A stretch of DNA of 64,000 nucleotides from Maribacter zhoushanensis (GCF_029350975.1 NZ_JARKMR010000002.1:620001-684000), one strand, 5' to 3'. Counted from the first letter of the stretch, positions 55,434 through 64,000 are shown. Translations and numbers: made by a program. The notes: a model not told the origin generated them from the letters alone.

Positions 55434-55931
55434 ATGAAACTATATCAATTACATTCTAAACAAGCATTGCCCATTACCAAAGAAGTAGCATGGAAGTTTT
55501 TATCTGACCCTGCTAACCTGAAAGTAATTACTCCTGAACATATGGGTTTTAATATTTTAGATGGTGCAGATAGAGAAATGTTTCCTGGTCAAATTATTCA
55601 ATATAAGGTATCTCCTTTTCCTGGCTATACTACCAAGTGGGTAACAGAAATTACGCACGTAGACAAAGGCAATTACTTTGTTGACGAGCAAAGGTTTGGA
55701 CCTTACGCACTGTGGCACCATAAACACTTTATCAAAGAAATTGATGAAGGTGTTATTATGGAAGATATTATAGATTATAAAATCCCTTTAGGACTATTAG
55801 GTCAAATAGCACATCCTATAATTGTCAAAAAACAGCTGATGGAAATATTTAAATTTCGTGAGCAAAAATTAAAAGAACTTTTTGGTACGGTTGATTCCAT
55901 ACCAAATCAACTTCAACTTAAATCATTTTAA
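55434..55931 (+). CDS. SRPBCC-family protein of the photolyase operon
   Basis: A 165-residue START/Bet v 1-like (SRPBCC) protein, a fold with a hydrophobic ligand cavity. It shows W-K-F-L-S-D-P-A-N-L-K-V-I-T-P at about 22-36 and F-G-P-Y-A-L-W-H-H-K-H near 91. Similar proteins commonly precede photolyase genes in flavobacteria. It is followed with no gap by the SDR gene. The ligand is unknown; a flavin, quinone or carotenoid-type compound is only a guess. Confidence 0.82.
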   Translation: MKLYQLHSKQALPITKEVAWKFLSDPANLKVITPEHMGFNILDGADREMFPGQIIQYKVSPFPGYTTKWVTEITHVDKGNYFVDEQRFGPYALWHHKHFIKEIDEGVIMEDIIDYKIPLGLLGQIAHPIIVKKQLMEIFKFREQKLKELFGTVDSIPNQLQLKSF

Positions 55932-56621
55932 ATGAAAAACATATTATTAATTGGTGGCTCTCATGGTATAGGACTTTCAATAGTTAAAGAATTACAAAGC
56001 ACACATCATCTTTTTGTAGCATCTCGTTCAGAAGAAGATTTACAACATGAAAATATAACGCATATACCTTTTGATGTTACTACGGATGAACTAGATGTTT
56101 CCGTTTTACCAGAAAAACTGGATGGATTTGTGTATTGCCCTGGCAGCATAAATTTAAAACCTTTTAAAATGATGTCTTTGGACACCATAAAAGATGATAT
56201 GGAACTTAATTTCTTTTCTATGATAAAAGTGGTCAAAGAAATTATTTCAAAAATGAATGAAGGTTCAAGTATGGTCTTTTTCAGTACTATTGCGGTGGGT
56301 ACCGGAATGCCATTTCATACAAGCGTTTCTGCAGCAAAAGGTGCTATTGAAGGCTTTGCCAAATCATTGGCCGCGGAGTATGCACCAAAAGTAAGGGTTA
56401 ACGTGGTTGCTCCTTCTTTAGTTGATACACCATTGGCAAAAAGACTTTTAAACAATGATAAGAAACGGGAAATGATGAGTGAACGACACCCATTAAAAAG
56501 AGTTGGTAACGCAGAAGATATTGCCAATGCAGCTGTTTTTCTTTTAACCGAAAAAAGCACTTGGGTGACCGGGCAGATAATTGGAGTAGATGGTGGACTA
56601 TCAACTTTAAATATTAATTAA
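55932..56621 (+). CDS. Short-chain dehydrogenase/reductase lacking the catalytic Tyr
   Basis: A 229-residue SDR-fold protein. The dinucleotide loop G-G-S-H-G-I-G is at residues 8-14, and the catalytic-type Ser and Lys are in place (F-F-S-T-I-A; S-A-A-K-G). The Tyr of Y-x3-K is replaced by Val132 (V-S-A-A-K), so ordinary oxidoreduction is doubtful. The C-terminal V-T-G-Q-I-I-G-V-D-G-G is normal. It directly abuts both its neighbours, SRPBCC and photolyase. It may be a binding protein or use another acid (inference). Confidence 0.85.
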   Translation: MKNILLIGGSHGIGLSIVKELQSTHHLFVASRSEEDLQHENITHIPFDVTTDELDVSVLPEKLDGFVYCPGSINLKPFKMMSLDTIKDDMELNFFSMIKVVKEIISKMNEGSSMVFFSTIAVGTGMPFHTSVSAAKGAIEGFAKSLAAEYAPKVRVNVVAPSLVDTPLAKRLLNNDKKREMMSERHPLKRVGNAEDIANAAVFLLTEKSTWVTGQIIGVDGGLSTLNIN

Positions 56622-57932
56622 ATGTCGAAAGAAGTATCTATATTTTGGTTTAGAAGAGATTTAAGATTAGACGATAATGTTGGTTTTCTTAAAGCTTTAA
56701 AGGGAGACTACCCTGTGTTGCCTATTTTTATTTTTGACAAAGAAATTCTTTCCAAATTACCGAAAGACGATGCAAGGCTTACCTTTATTCATGAGACCTT
56801 ACAACACATGCGAACGCAGCTACAAAATGAAAATGACAGTTCATTGGCAATGTTTCATGGGAAACCATTAGATGTAATAAAAAATCTAACTGAAGAGTAT
56901 AAGGTAATGTCTATTTATACTAATAGGGACTACGAACCATATGCCAAAGAACGTGATGAAAAAATAGCTTCCTTTTTATCCAAAAAAGATATTTCTTTTA
57001 AAACATTTAAAGACCAGGTAATTTTTGAAAAATCTGAAATTGTAAAGGGAGATGGAGAACCATATGTGGTATACACACCTTATAAAAATAAGTGGCAAGA
57101 ACAATTTAATGCGGAGAATGATTTAGAAATACATTACACTAGTCAATACTTATCTAACCTTATTAAAAATTCACGTCTACCAAATTTATCATTAAGTGAT
57201 ATTGGTTTTGAGAAGTCTAAAATAGAGGTACCTGAATATGACGTAACCCCTACCCTAATAGATAATTATGAAGATACCCGTAATTTTCCCGCTAAAGAAA
57301 GCGGTACTTCAAGATTAGGACCCCATTTAAGATTTGGTAATGTATCTGTTCGTAAAATGATGAAAAAGGCTATCGCAGAAGACAATAAAGTATTCTGGAG
57401 CGAATTAATATGGCGAGAGTTTTTTATGACTATTCTATATCACTTTCCGCATACTGTAAACAATGCTTTTAGAGCCAAATATGACCGCATAGAATGGCGA
57501 AATAATGAAGACGAGTTTGAAAAATGGAAAAATGGTGAAACTGGGTATCTCTTAGTAGATGCCGGTATGCGCCAATTAAATGAAACCGGTTATATGCACA
57601 ATCGTGTTAGAATGTTGGTAGCTAGCTTTCTTTGCAAACATCTACTAATAGACTGGCGCTGGGGAGAAACCTATTTTGCTGAAAAACTTTTAGATTATGA
57701 GTTGAGCTCTAATGTTGGAAACTGGCAATGGGCTGCAGGTAGCGGTGTAGATGCTGCACCGTATTTTAGAATATTCAATCCTATGACCCAAGTAGATAAA
57801 TTTGACAAGGGTAAAAAGTATATCAAAGAATGGATTTCAGAATACGGTACAGATAAATATCCAGAAAAAATGGTGGATCATAAAATGGCTAGAGAAAGAT
57901 GTTTAGAGACCTATAAGGCAGCGGTAAGCTAA
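56622..57932 (+). CDS. phrB: Deoxyribodipyrimidine photolyase
   Basis: A 436-residue flavoprotein that uses blue light to split pyrimidine dimers in DNA. It opens with I-F-W-F-R-R-D-L-R-L-D-D-N. The FAD-binding half shows G-T-S-R-L-G-P-H-L-R-F-G, the Trp of the electron chain in D-W-R-W-G, and N-W-Q-W-A-A-G-S-G-V-D-A-A-P. These match class I CPD photolyases. It is the last gene of the SRPBCC-SDR-photolyase operon, starting on the base after the SDR stop. Light-induced expression is likely but no regulator gene is nearby. Confidence 0.93.
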   Translation: MSKEVSIFWFRRDLRLDDNVGFLKALKGDYPVLPIFIFDKEILSKLPKDDARLTFIHETLQHMRTQLQNENDSSLAMFHGKPLDVIKNLTEEYKVMSIYTNRDYEPYAKERDEKIASFLSKKDISFKTFKDQVIFEKSEIVKGDGEPYVVYTPYKNKWQEQFNAENDLEIHYTSQYLSNLIKNSRLPNLSLSDIGFEKSKIEVPEYDVTPTLIDNYEDTRNFPAKESGTSRLGPHLRFGNVSVRKMMKKAIAEDNKVFWSELIWREFFMTILYHFPHTVNNAFRAKYDRIEWRNNEDEFEKWKNGETGYLLVDAGMRQLNETGYMHNRVRMLVASFLCKHLLIDWRWGETYFAEKLLDYELSSNVGNWQWAAGSGVDAAPYFRIFNPMTQVDKFDKGKKYIKEWISEYGTDKYPEKMVDHKMARERCLETYKAAVS

Positions 57933-57935
57933 AAT

Positions 57936-58985
57936 CTACCTAGAAAGCTGACGATTTAACTCCTGTTGATTAACTACTCTTCTTTTAAGAATGTTGATAT
58001 AACGTAATGCGTCCTTATTTTCGTATTCTGTGTAAGCTTTAGTCGCAAAGTCTATAGCCGCATTAAGATTACCGTTTATTTCATTACTAATTGCCATGTT
58101 GTAATAAGCTCTACCGGCTATTTTACTTTTAGCATGGGTTAAATCGGCATTCCATAATTCTGCAGCACCATCCCAGTCACCAGCTTTTGCACGTCTATCG
58201 GCAATTTCTAAATTATCGCTTCCCTTTATGTAATAGTCTCTAGCAATCCTTATATTTTCAGGTCTAGTAAATAGGGCATAGTTTGCGCCTAATTTTGAGC
58301 TTGCACTTAAAACAGCTTCTTTTCTACCAACAACAGCTTCAAATGCTTTTACAGGATTAATTCCTTCTCCGGTAGAATACATACTATTACTAGATACATA
58401 CTCATCTATAATTCTTCTATTTACCGGGTCATAAATTCTCCACCCATTTTTTACAGCTGTATTCAATTCTATTCTATGACCTGGTACGTTTGCTTCAATT
58501 CCTAAATTATTTGGTATTTTAACTGTTGTCAATTCATAATTGGCTGCAGTATCAGTATCATAAAATTCTAAAGAAAATAATACATCAACACTGTTTTCCT
58601 TACAGATACGATCTACTATATCCCAAGAAATTTCAGATGGAAAAACACGCAGACCTTTTTCAATATCCTTTTGATTTTCAATAATCTTAACGGCATCAAA
58701 TCGGTTACCACGCTCCAATTCATATTTAAGTCCGCTAACAGCGTTCTTTGCACCTTCTTTATCTAAATTAAGTCCTTCTAAGGATAAAATCTTATCAATA
58801 TCGTCTAACACTTTATTATTTTCTGAAGCACTACTTCTATCTACTATCCCCACACTTGCAACATCATTTGGTATAGCTACTTGAGCAGGCTGGGTTATAC
58901 CCATGGTCATCCTATTGGTGGAACTACAAGCTATAATTGAAAAAAACGCAGTAGTCATCAACAATTTAGAAGCTATATTTCTCAT
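57936..58985 (-). CDS. DUF6340 family lipoprotein
   Basis: A 349-residue lipoprotein (lipobox S-I-I-A-C). The mature part has V-A-I-P-N-D-V-A-S-V-G-I-V-D-R-S near 38, D-V-L-F-S-L-E-F-Y-D near 135, and a C-terminal region with helical repeats (A-G-D-W-D-G-A-A-E-L-W). This matches DUF6340, a Bacteroidota family of unknown function, perhaps an outer-membrane assembly-type lipoprotein. It is convergent with the photolyase gene, three bases away. Confidence 0.75.
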   Translation of the reverse strand: MRNIASKLLMTTAFFSIIACSSTNRMTMGITQPAQVAIPNDVASVGIVDRSSASENNKVLDDIDKILSLEGLNLDKEGAKNAVSGLKYELERGNRFDAVKIIENQKDIEKGLRVFPSEISWDIVDRICKENSVDVLFSLEFYDTDTAANYELTTVKIPNNLGIEANVPGHRIELNTAVKNGWRIYDPVNRRIIDEYVSSNSMYSTGEGINPVKAFEAVVGRKEAVLSASSKLGANYALFTRPENIRIARDYYIKGSDNLEIADRRAKAGDWDGAAELWNADLTHAKSKIAGRAYYNMAISNEINGNLNAAIDFATKAYTEYENKDALRYINILKRRVVNQQELNRQLSR

Positions 58986-59246
58986 AAGTCGATATTTTTA
59001 AAAAAATTAAGATTTAAGTAATAACGAAAAATGAGCTATTAAATTATATAATTAATGGTTGTTGAGTGCCTAAATTTAAAAAAACAAAAAAATGACTGGT
59101 AGTTTTAAAAAAACGCCATATACTCATGACGAGCACGTTTTAACCTCAGTGAATTAAAGAATTTTATTTGGTATATTTACTAATGCTTTAACCTGATGTA
59201 TAGGCTACAATTCAGAATTAGAGCTCAAATAACCAAAACAACTATA

Positions 59247-60674
59247 ATGAAAAAAACATTTCTATTGTCACTGTGCATTTGCATGAGTGCATCGGTTTTT
59301 GCTCAAAAAATGAGCAAGGACAAAAATCTAATTATTTCTTCCGTTGAAAAACACAAAGAAGAACTTATTAAAATTAGTGATTCTATTTGGGCACTTGCAG
59401 AAACTGCATTTGATGAAACTGAATCTTCAAGAATTTTAGCAGATTATGCCGAAAAGAATGGAATGACAGTAACAAGAGGCGTTGCTGATATACCAACAGC
59501 TTTTACGGCAACTTATGGCTCTGGTAGTCCCGTAATCAGTATTTTGGGTGAGTTTGATGCCTTACCAGGTATTTCTCAAAAAACATCACCTATCAAAGAG
59601 CCATTAAAAGAAGGTGCTGCCGGTCATGGTTGTGGACATAACATGTTTGGCACAGCTAGTTTAGGATCTGCAATTGCTATTAAGGAATTAATGGACGCAG
59701 GAAAAATTAAAGGAACCGTAAAGTTTCTTGGAACACCAGCCGAAGAAAAATATTTCGCAAAAGTATGGATGGTAAAAGCCGGACTTTGGGATGATGTTGA
59801 CGTTAATGTTAGCTGGCATCCATCTGCAGGTATTGAAGCCGATGTGCAAAGCGGATTATCACTAATAGATTTCGTTGTAGAATTTTATGGTCAGGCAGCA
59901 CATGCCTCAATGGATCCATGGAATGGTCGTAGTGCCTCAGATGCTTTGGAACTGTACACAACCGGAATCAATTATTACAGAGAACACATATTACCAAGTT
60001 CAAGAATTCACTACCATATACAAGATGGTGGTCAGGTAGTAAATGTTGTACCAGATTATGCCAAGCTTTGGGTTCGTGTAAGAGACCCTAAACGTTCAAA
60101 AATGCTACCTACCTATGAGCGTGTAAAAGCAATGGCAGAAGGTGCGGCTATTATGGCAAATGTTGATTATAAAATTTCATTGGTTTCAGGTATTTACGAA
60201 ACTTTGGTAAACCGATCAGGAGGAGAAATCATGCAGAACAATCTTGAATTATTAGGTCCAATTACGTATACCGAAGAAGAAACTATATTTGGCAAAGCCA
60301 TACAAAAAGCCACAGGCAAACCTGAAGTTGGCCTAGATGGTACAGTACATCCATTAAGAGAAACATTAGAAACCCCAGGTGGCGGTTCTACAGATGTAGG
60401 AGATGTAAGCTGGAATGTCCCAAACATAAACCTAGGTGTTTCTGTAGCACCTACGGGCACTCCTTGGCATTCATGGGCAGTTGTTGCTTGTGGCGGAATG
60501 TCTATAGGACATAAAGGAATGATACATGCATCTAAAGCTATGGGTATGACCATGCTAGATTTATTTCAGAACCCTAAGTTAGTGACCAAGGTTAAAGAAG
60601 AATTTAAAACCCGCAAAGGTGATGAAGTTTACGAACCAATGATCGATGGTCCACCACCATTAGATGGAGAATAA
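59247..60674 (+). CDS. M20-family amidohydrolase
   Basis: A 475-residue exported hydrolase (signal ending S-V-F-A-Q), similar to AbgB-type amidohydrolases. The metal-site motifs G-E-F-D-A-L-P-G, G-H-G-C-G-H-N-M-F-G and G-T-P-A-E-E are present, along with the dimerisation domain (H-A-S-M-D-P-W-N-G-R-S). The C-terminal S-T-D-V-G-D-V-S-W and T-P-W-H-S-W complete the family pattern. Start set at the ATG preceding the clean signal peptide; the longer frame from 59196 has an N-terminus that does not fit. The substrate is likely an N-acyl amino acid or amidated compound. Confidence 0.85.
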   Translation: MKKTFLLSLCICMSASVFAQKMSKDKNLIISSVEKHKEELIKISDSIWALAETAFDETESSRILADYAEKNGMTVTRGVADIPTAFTATYGSGSPVISILGEFDALPGISQKTSPIKEPLKEGAAGHGCGHNMFGTASLGSAIAIKELMDAGKIKGTVKFLGTPAEEKYFAKVWMVKAGLWDDVDVNVSWHPSAGIEADVQSGLSLIDFVVEFYGQAAHASMDPWNGRSASDALELYTTGINYYREHILPSSRIHYHIQDGGQVVNVVPDYAKLWVRVRDPKRSKMLPTYERVKAMAEGAAIMANVDYKISLVSGIYETLVNRSGGEIMQNNLELLGPITYTEEETIFGKAIQKATGKPEVGLDGTVHPLRETLETPGGGSTDVGDVSWNVPNINLGVSVAPTGTPWHSWAVVACGGMSIGHKGMIHASKAMGMTMLDLFQNPKLVTKVKEEFKTRKGDEVYEPMIDGPPPLDGE

Positions 60675-60689
60675 AAGAGAATTTATAAA

Positions 60690-60722
60690 GAAGCTATCTT
60701 AACAGGTAGCTTCTTTTTTTTT
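60690..60722 (+). terminator. Terminator after the amidohydrolase
   Basis: GAAGCTATCT and AGGTAGCTTC (one G-U pair) around TAAC, then a run of ten Ts. Confidence 0.85.
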
Positions 60723-60806
60723 CAATTAACGTGAACAATCAGACCCTTAAAACAATTGGGTTGAAATTAACAATGCAGCTCATTAATTCTATGTAATTTG
60801 TTTATT

Positions 60807-61805
60807 ATGAATAACAACATAAAACAAATTTTTCAATTGGGTTTTCCGTGGCAAACGCAAAATCCTTTTTTATTCTGCGCATATCATTTAGACCATTATC
60901 CAAAAGGAAATGGAGAACTCGGTCCTGCTGATTCTTTAGAGGGAAGAAATCTAGGTAATGATTTTCAAATTAAAGACGGATACAGAATGTATCACGGATC
61001 TACAGTACCAGGATTTCCTGCACATCCGCATCGCGGATTCGAAACGATTACCATAGCAAATAAAGGATTCTGTGATCATTCAGATTCTTTAGGTGCGGCA
61101 GGTCGTTTTGGAGAAGGAGATGTACAATGGATGACCGCCGGTAGTGGCGTTCAACATTCAGAAATGTTTCCACTTATACATACAGATAAAGAAAACACTC
61201 TGGAGCTTTTTCAAATTTGGTTGAATCTACCTTCAAAAAGTAAATTCGTTGACCCTCATTTTAAAATGCTATGGAATGAAGATATTCCAGTATTGAAATT
61301 AGAAAAATCCACTGTTAAAATAATAGCTGGTAATTTTAATGATACACAAGCCTTAGAACCAGCTCCAGATTCATGGGCTGCAGATGAAGATAACAATGTA
61401 GTCATTTGGAATATAAAAATTGAACTAAAAGGGTCTATAACCCTACCAAAGGCAAATAAAGATTCAACTCGAACCATTTATTTCTATGAAGGCGATACAA
61501 TAAACGTTCTAGGTGAATCAATACCTCAAAATCATGGTATTGAAGTAGAGGCTGATTCAGAAATAATCGTTAAGGCTATTGGCAGCGAAGCAAGCATTTT
61601 GGTTTTACAAGGCAAACCCATTGATGAACCCGTGGTTAAATACGGACCGTTTGTTATGAATACCGATCAAGAATTACAAAATGCGATGAATGAATTCAGA
61701 ACAACCCAATTTGGTGGTTGGCCATGGAGGCACCCTGATCATGTGCATGAAGTCGGCAGAGGAAGATTTGCAAAATACCCTGATGGTACTTTAATTGAAA
61801 AATAA
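60807..61805 (+). CDS. Pirin family protein
   Basis: A 332-residue bicupin. The N-terminal metal site shows H-P-H-R-G-F-E-T-I (two His) and Q-W-M-T-A-G-S-G-V-Q-H-S-E-M-F (His and Glu). Some bacterial pirins are quercetinases and others act as redox sensors. The C-terminal cupin is about 170-290. The ATG at 60807 was used, since the TTG nine bases earlier is unlikely. It lies alone between two terminators. Confidence 0.9.
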   Translation: MNNNIKQIFQLGFPWQTQNPFLFCAYHLDHYPKGNGELGPADSLEGRNLGNDFQIKDGYRMYHGSTVPGFPAHPHRGFETITIANKGFCDHSDSLGAAGRFGEGDVQWMTAGSGVQHSEMFPLIHTDKENTLELFQIWLNLPSKSKFVDPHFKMLWNEDIPVLKLEKSTVKIIAGNFNDTQALEPAPDSWAADEDNNVVIWNIKIELKGSITLPKANKDSTRTIYFYEGDTINVLGESIPQNHGIEVEADSEIIVKAIGSEASILVLQGKPIDEPVVKYGPFVMNTDQELQNAMNEFRTTQFGGWPWRHPDHVHEVGRGRFAKYPDGTLIEK

Positions 61806-61828
61806 CATTAGAAAGGCTCTAAAAAGTA

Positions 61829-61870
61829 AAAACTCCATAATCATGTTTAAACCTGATTATGAAGTTTTTT
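61829..61870. terminator. Bidirectional terminator
   Basis: CATAATCA and TGATTATG within longer AAAACT/AGTTTT arms form a hairpin with A and T runs on the two sides, between convergent genes. Confidence 0.75.
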
Positions 61871-61888
61871 ATATAATTCAATAAAAAC

Positions 61889-63196
61889 TTAGACCCTAAC
61901 GATCTTAGCTCCTATTGCACGTAATCTTTCATCAATATTCTCGTAACCACGATCTATTTGCTCAATGTTATGTATCGTAGAAGTTCCCTTTGCCGATAAA
62001 GCTGCAATTAACAATGAAACACCAGCTCTAATATCTGGTGATGTCATTGTAGTAGCTTTTAAAGTGGATTTAAAATCATGACCAATTACTGTAGCCCTGT
62101 GCGGATCACAAAGAATAACCTTTGCTCCCATATCCAATAATTTATCAACGAAGAACAGACGGCTTTCAAACATCTTTTGATGAATTAAAACTTCTCCTCT
62201 AGATTGTGTAGCAACTACTAAAATGATACTTAATAGATCAGGTGTTAAACCTGGCCACGGTGCATCGGCAATGGTTAGAATAGAACCATCTATATAGTTT
62301 TGTATTTCATATCCATCAACATGGGCAGGAATATAAATATCATCACCTTTTCTTTCTAAAGTGATGCCTAACTTACCAAATACTGTTGGTATTTGACCTA
62401 AGTCATCCCAACTAACATCTTTAATGGTCAATTCACTTTTGGTCATTGCCGCCAAACCTATCCAGCTACCTATTTCAATCATATCAGGAAGCATACGGTG
62501 ATCCGTACCTCCTAATTTGTCAACTCCATCAATCACTAAAAGATTAGAACCAACCCCAGATATTTTGGCGCCCATTCTATTTAACATTTTACAAAGCTGC
62601 TGTAAATACGGTTCACAAGCCGCGTTGTAGATTGTTGTTTGACCCTCTGCCAAAACCGCCGCCATAACAATGTTCGCAGTTCCGGTTACAGAGGCTTCAT
62701 CTAATAACATGTAAGTACCTTTCAACTTATCTGCTTCAACCCCGTAAAAATATTCTTCGCGATTGTAACGGAATTTGGCACCTAGTTTAATAAAACCTTC
62801 AAAGTGTGTATCTAATCGTCTACGACCAATTTTATCGCCTCCTGGTTTAGGTATATAACCTTTACCAAAACGTGCCAATAGCGGTCCTACCAACATAATA
62901 GAACCTCTTAAGCCTCTACCATCTTGTTTAAACTGATCAGATTGTAAATATTCTAAGTTAATGTCATCTGCCTTAAAAGTATAAGAGCCTTTGCCTTTCT
63001 TTTGGATTTTTACACCAAGATCTTCTAAAAGCGCTATAAGTTTATTTACATCGACAATATCCGGAATATTGGTAATCGATACTTTTTGGTCTGTAAGTAG
63101 TACTGCGCAAAGTATTTGAAGTGCTTCGTTCTTTGCTCCTTGAGGTGTTATTTCACCAGATAACTGATGCCCTCCTTCAATTTTGAATGTCCCCAT
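61889..63196 (-). CDS. murA: UDP-N-acetylglucosamine 1-carboxyvinyltransferase with Asp at the fosfomycin-target position
   Basis: Transfers enolpyruvate to UDP-GlcNAc in the first committed step of peptidoglycan synthesis. At 435 residues it is the usual length, with the conserved G-A-K-N-E-A-L at 20-26 (catalytic Lys). The active-site loop reads K-P-G-G-D-K-I-G-R-R-R, with Asp121 where E. coli has Cys115 (G-G-C-x-I-G-A-R-P). Enzymes with Asp there are intrinsically insensitive to fosfomycin (established for other bacteria). It follows the DUF4290 gene by 16 bases in one operon. Confidence 0.95.
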   Translation of the reverse strand: MGTFKIEGGHQLSGEITPQGAKNEALQILCAVLLTDQKVSITNIPDIVDVNKLIALLEDLGVKIQKKGKGSYTFKADDINLEYLQSDQFKQDGRGLRGSIMLVGPLLARFGKGYIPKPGGDKIGRRRLDTHFEGFIKLGAKFRYNREEYFYGVEADKLKGTYMLLDEASVTGTANIVMAAVLAEGQTTIYNAACEPYLQQLCKMLNRMGAKISGVGSNLLVIDGVDKLGGTDHRMLPDMIEIGSWIGLAAMTKSELTIKDVSWDDLGQIPTVFGKLGITLERKGDDIYIPAHVDGYEIQNYIDGSILTIADAPWPGLTPDLLSIILVVATQSRGEVLIHQKMFESRLFFVDKLLDMGAKVILCDPHRATVIGHDFKSTLKATTMTSPDIRAGVSLLIAALSAKGTSTIHNIEQIDRGYENIDERLRAIGAKIVRV

Positions 63197-63212
63197 CTAG
63201 AGAAGTGGAAAT

Positions 63213-63872
63213 TTAATAGCGTTTTTTACCGCGGTTATTATTATTTCTTTGATTTTTCTTACCTGAATTATTTGAACGAGGAGATTTTGCTACTCTGTTC
63301 TTAAGGAATTGCCCGCTATCGGTTAAACTTTCGCCTTCTGCGGCTAAGTCGATACGGCCATCACTTAATTCAAACAAATGCTTAAAAATTGCTTTGTCAT
63401 CAACAACATCCTTATTCCAATTTAAGTAGCACTTTTTCATGTGATTGGCAATAGCATATTCCAAACCGGAACGCTTATCACCCTTCTCCCATTCAACGGC
63501 AACATCAATCATACGTTTAATGTTGTTTCCATAAAAACGATATTTAGGAAAGTTTTGAGGGTACTCCAAGGCATCAGGTCTTTTTCTTAAAATCTCTTTA
63601 GAGGTAATAGGAAAGGGAGAATCTACATCCAACTTAAAATCGGACATAATGAATAATTGATCCCAAAGTTTATGCTGAAAATCAGGCACATCGCGCAAAT
63701 GGGGTTGTATATTTCCCATAACGCTTATAATTGCTTGCGCAACTTTATTTCTTTCTTCACGGTCTTCAATTGATATTGCATGATTCACCATTTTTTGAAA
63801 ATGACGGCCATACTCTGGTATAATCAAATGCTCACGCTCTGTATTATATTCTAGGTTTTCTACTAATTGCAA
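63213..63872 (-). CDS. DUF4290 family protein
   Basis: A 219-residue soluble protein found next to murA across the Bacteroidota. The conserved start is E-N-L-E-Y-N-T-E-R with I-I-P-E-Y-G-R-H after it. The middle is helical, and the end is basic and Asn/Arg/Lys-rich (N-N-N-N-R-G-K-K-R-Y), suggesting nucleic-acid or polymer binding. No ATG lies before the conserved block and an in-frame stop is just upstream, so TTG at 63872 is the likely start. Function unknown. Confidence 0.88.
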   Translation of the reverse strand: MQLVENLEYNTEREHLIIPEYGRHFQKMVNHAISIEDREERNKVAQAIISVMGNIQPHLRDVPDFQHKLWDQLFIMSDFKLDVDSPFPITSKEILRKRPDALEYPQNFPKYRFYGNNIKRMIDVAVEWEKGDKRSGLEYAIANHMKKCYLNWNKDVVDDKAIFKHLFELSDGRIDLAAEGESLTDSGQFLKNRVAKSPRSNNSGKKNQRNNNNRGKKRY

Positions 63873-63953
63873 ATTGAAAATTTTAGCTTATTGTGTTTGA
63901 GAAGTATTCTTATAACGATGCCAAATTAAGAAAATTATAGATGAAATGCTATT

Positions 63954-64000
63954 TTACAGGGATATTACGCCCTCTAACTTACCTACCTCTTTATATTTTT
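63954..64000 (-). CDS. C-terminal end of a DUF493-family protein
   Basis: A frame entering from the right edge encodes K-Y-K-E-V-G-K-L-E-G-V-I-S-L and a stop at 63954. This tail matches the end I recall for flavobacterial DUF493 (YbeD-like) proteins, which usually precede DUF4290 and murA. Only about 15 codons are visible, so the assignment rests on the tail and on gene order. Confidence 0.65.
   Translation of the reverse strand, partial: KYKEVGKLEGVISL

Noticed and set aside
1-64000. Mobile elements, prophage, CRISPR arrays and rRNA
   Set aside because: No transposase, integrase, phage structural gene, regularly spaced repeat or rRNA sequence was seen in either strand.

Overview
The window is a stretch of chromosome from a member of the Flavobacteriaceae (Bacteroidota), probably a marine one. 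The evidence is low G+C; ECF sigma/FecR/TonB-receptor signalling; a fused ResB-CcsA cytochrome c assembly protein; a likely type IX secretion C-terminus; many outer-membrane lipoproteins; the lineage-typical murA-DUF4290-DUF493 order; and promoters of the Bacteroidota type (TTTG, about 17-20 bases, TAnnTTTG). I see no insertion sequence, prophage, integrase, CRISPR array or rRNA. The region reads as core chromosome with small accessory cassettes.

Layout. 1-3.6 kb: truncated parE, the co-chaperone pair cbpA-cbpM, and ychF. 3.8-8.6 kb: ECF sigma, FecR anti-sigma and a TonB receptor with an STN signalling domain. 8.8-13.1 kb: a ferredoxin divergent from a LuxC-type acyl-CoA reductase, then serC, serA and a DUF937 gene. 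13.2-17.4 kb: two small membrane or lipoprotein genes, then a probable metal-uptake cassette (Cys/His-rich small protein, ZnuD-like receptor, acidic lipoprotein). 17.5-20.2 kb: sulfite dehydrogenase with its cytochrome c, a small membrane protein, and folE. 20.4-22.4 kb: LolD-like ATPase, CPBP protease and a TIGR02757 protein. 22.4-27.3 kb: di-haem peroxidase, a PhoX-like lipoprotein with a Gly-x-Asp/Asn repeat, and a Tat-exported Gfo/Idh/MocA oxidoreductase. 27.5-32.4 kb: exported hydrolases (S10 and M28 peptidases, an SGNH esterase) and small unknowns. 32.5 kb: tRNA-His.

32.7-37.1 kb: two tandem paralogous TPR-histidine kinases with no response regulator. 37.1-39.0 kb: a Cys/Met PLP enzyme with bshB1 (bacillithiol). 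39.3-40.5 kb: M14 peptidase. 40.6-43.8 kb: the ResB-CcsA fusion. 43.9-47.3 kb: DUF2520 protein, KdsC-like phosphatase, Maf, a lipoprotein and a small MscS channel. 47.4-53.0 kb: PIG-L protein, an overlapping 37-residue membrane peptide, a sodium:solute symporter and galactokinase, which look like one sugar-uptake operon. 53.0-55.3 kb: DUF2911 protein and a Pro/Glu-repeat protein. 55.4-57.9 kb: a photolyase operon (SRPBCC, an SDR lacking its catalytic Tyr, photolyase). 57.9-61.8 kb: DUF6340 lipoprotein, M20 amidohydrolase and pirin. 61.9-64.0 kb: murA (with Asp in place of the fosfomycin-target Cys), a DUF4290 gene, and the last codons of a DUF493 gene.

Several of the longest possible reading frames begin at TTG codons lying inside a TAnnTTTG promoter box; for those genes I moved the start to the next ATG. 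The only gap over 300 bases without a protein gene is 32369-32733. It holds a terminator, tRNA-His with its own promoter and terminator, and about 110 bases upstream of the first kinase in which I see nothing certain. No single undescribed system stands out. The best leads are the metal-uptake cassette, the peptide overlapping the symporter operon, the PhoX-like/peroxidase pair, the Tyr-less SDR of the light operon, and the MurA Cys-to-Asp change.
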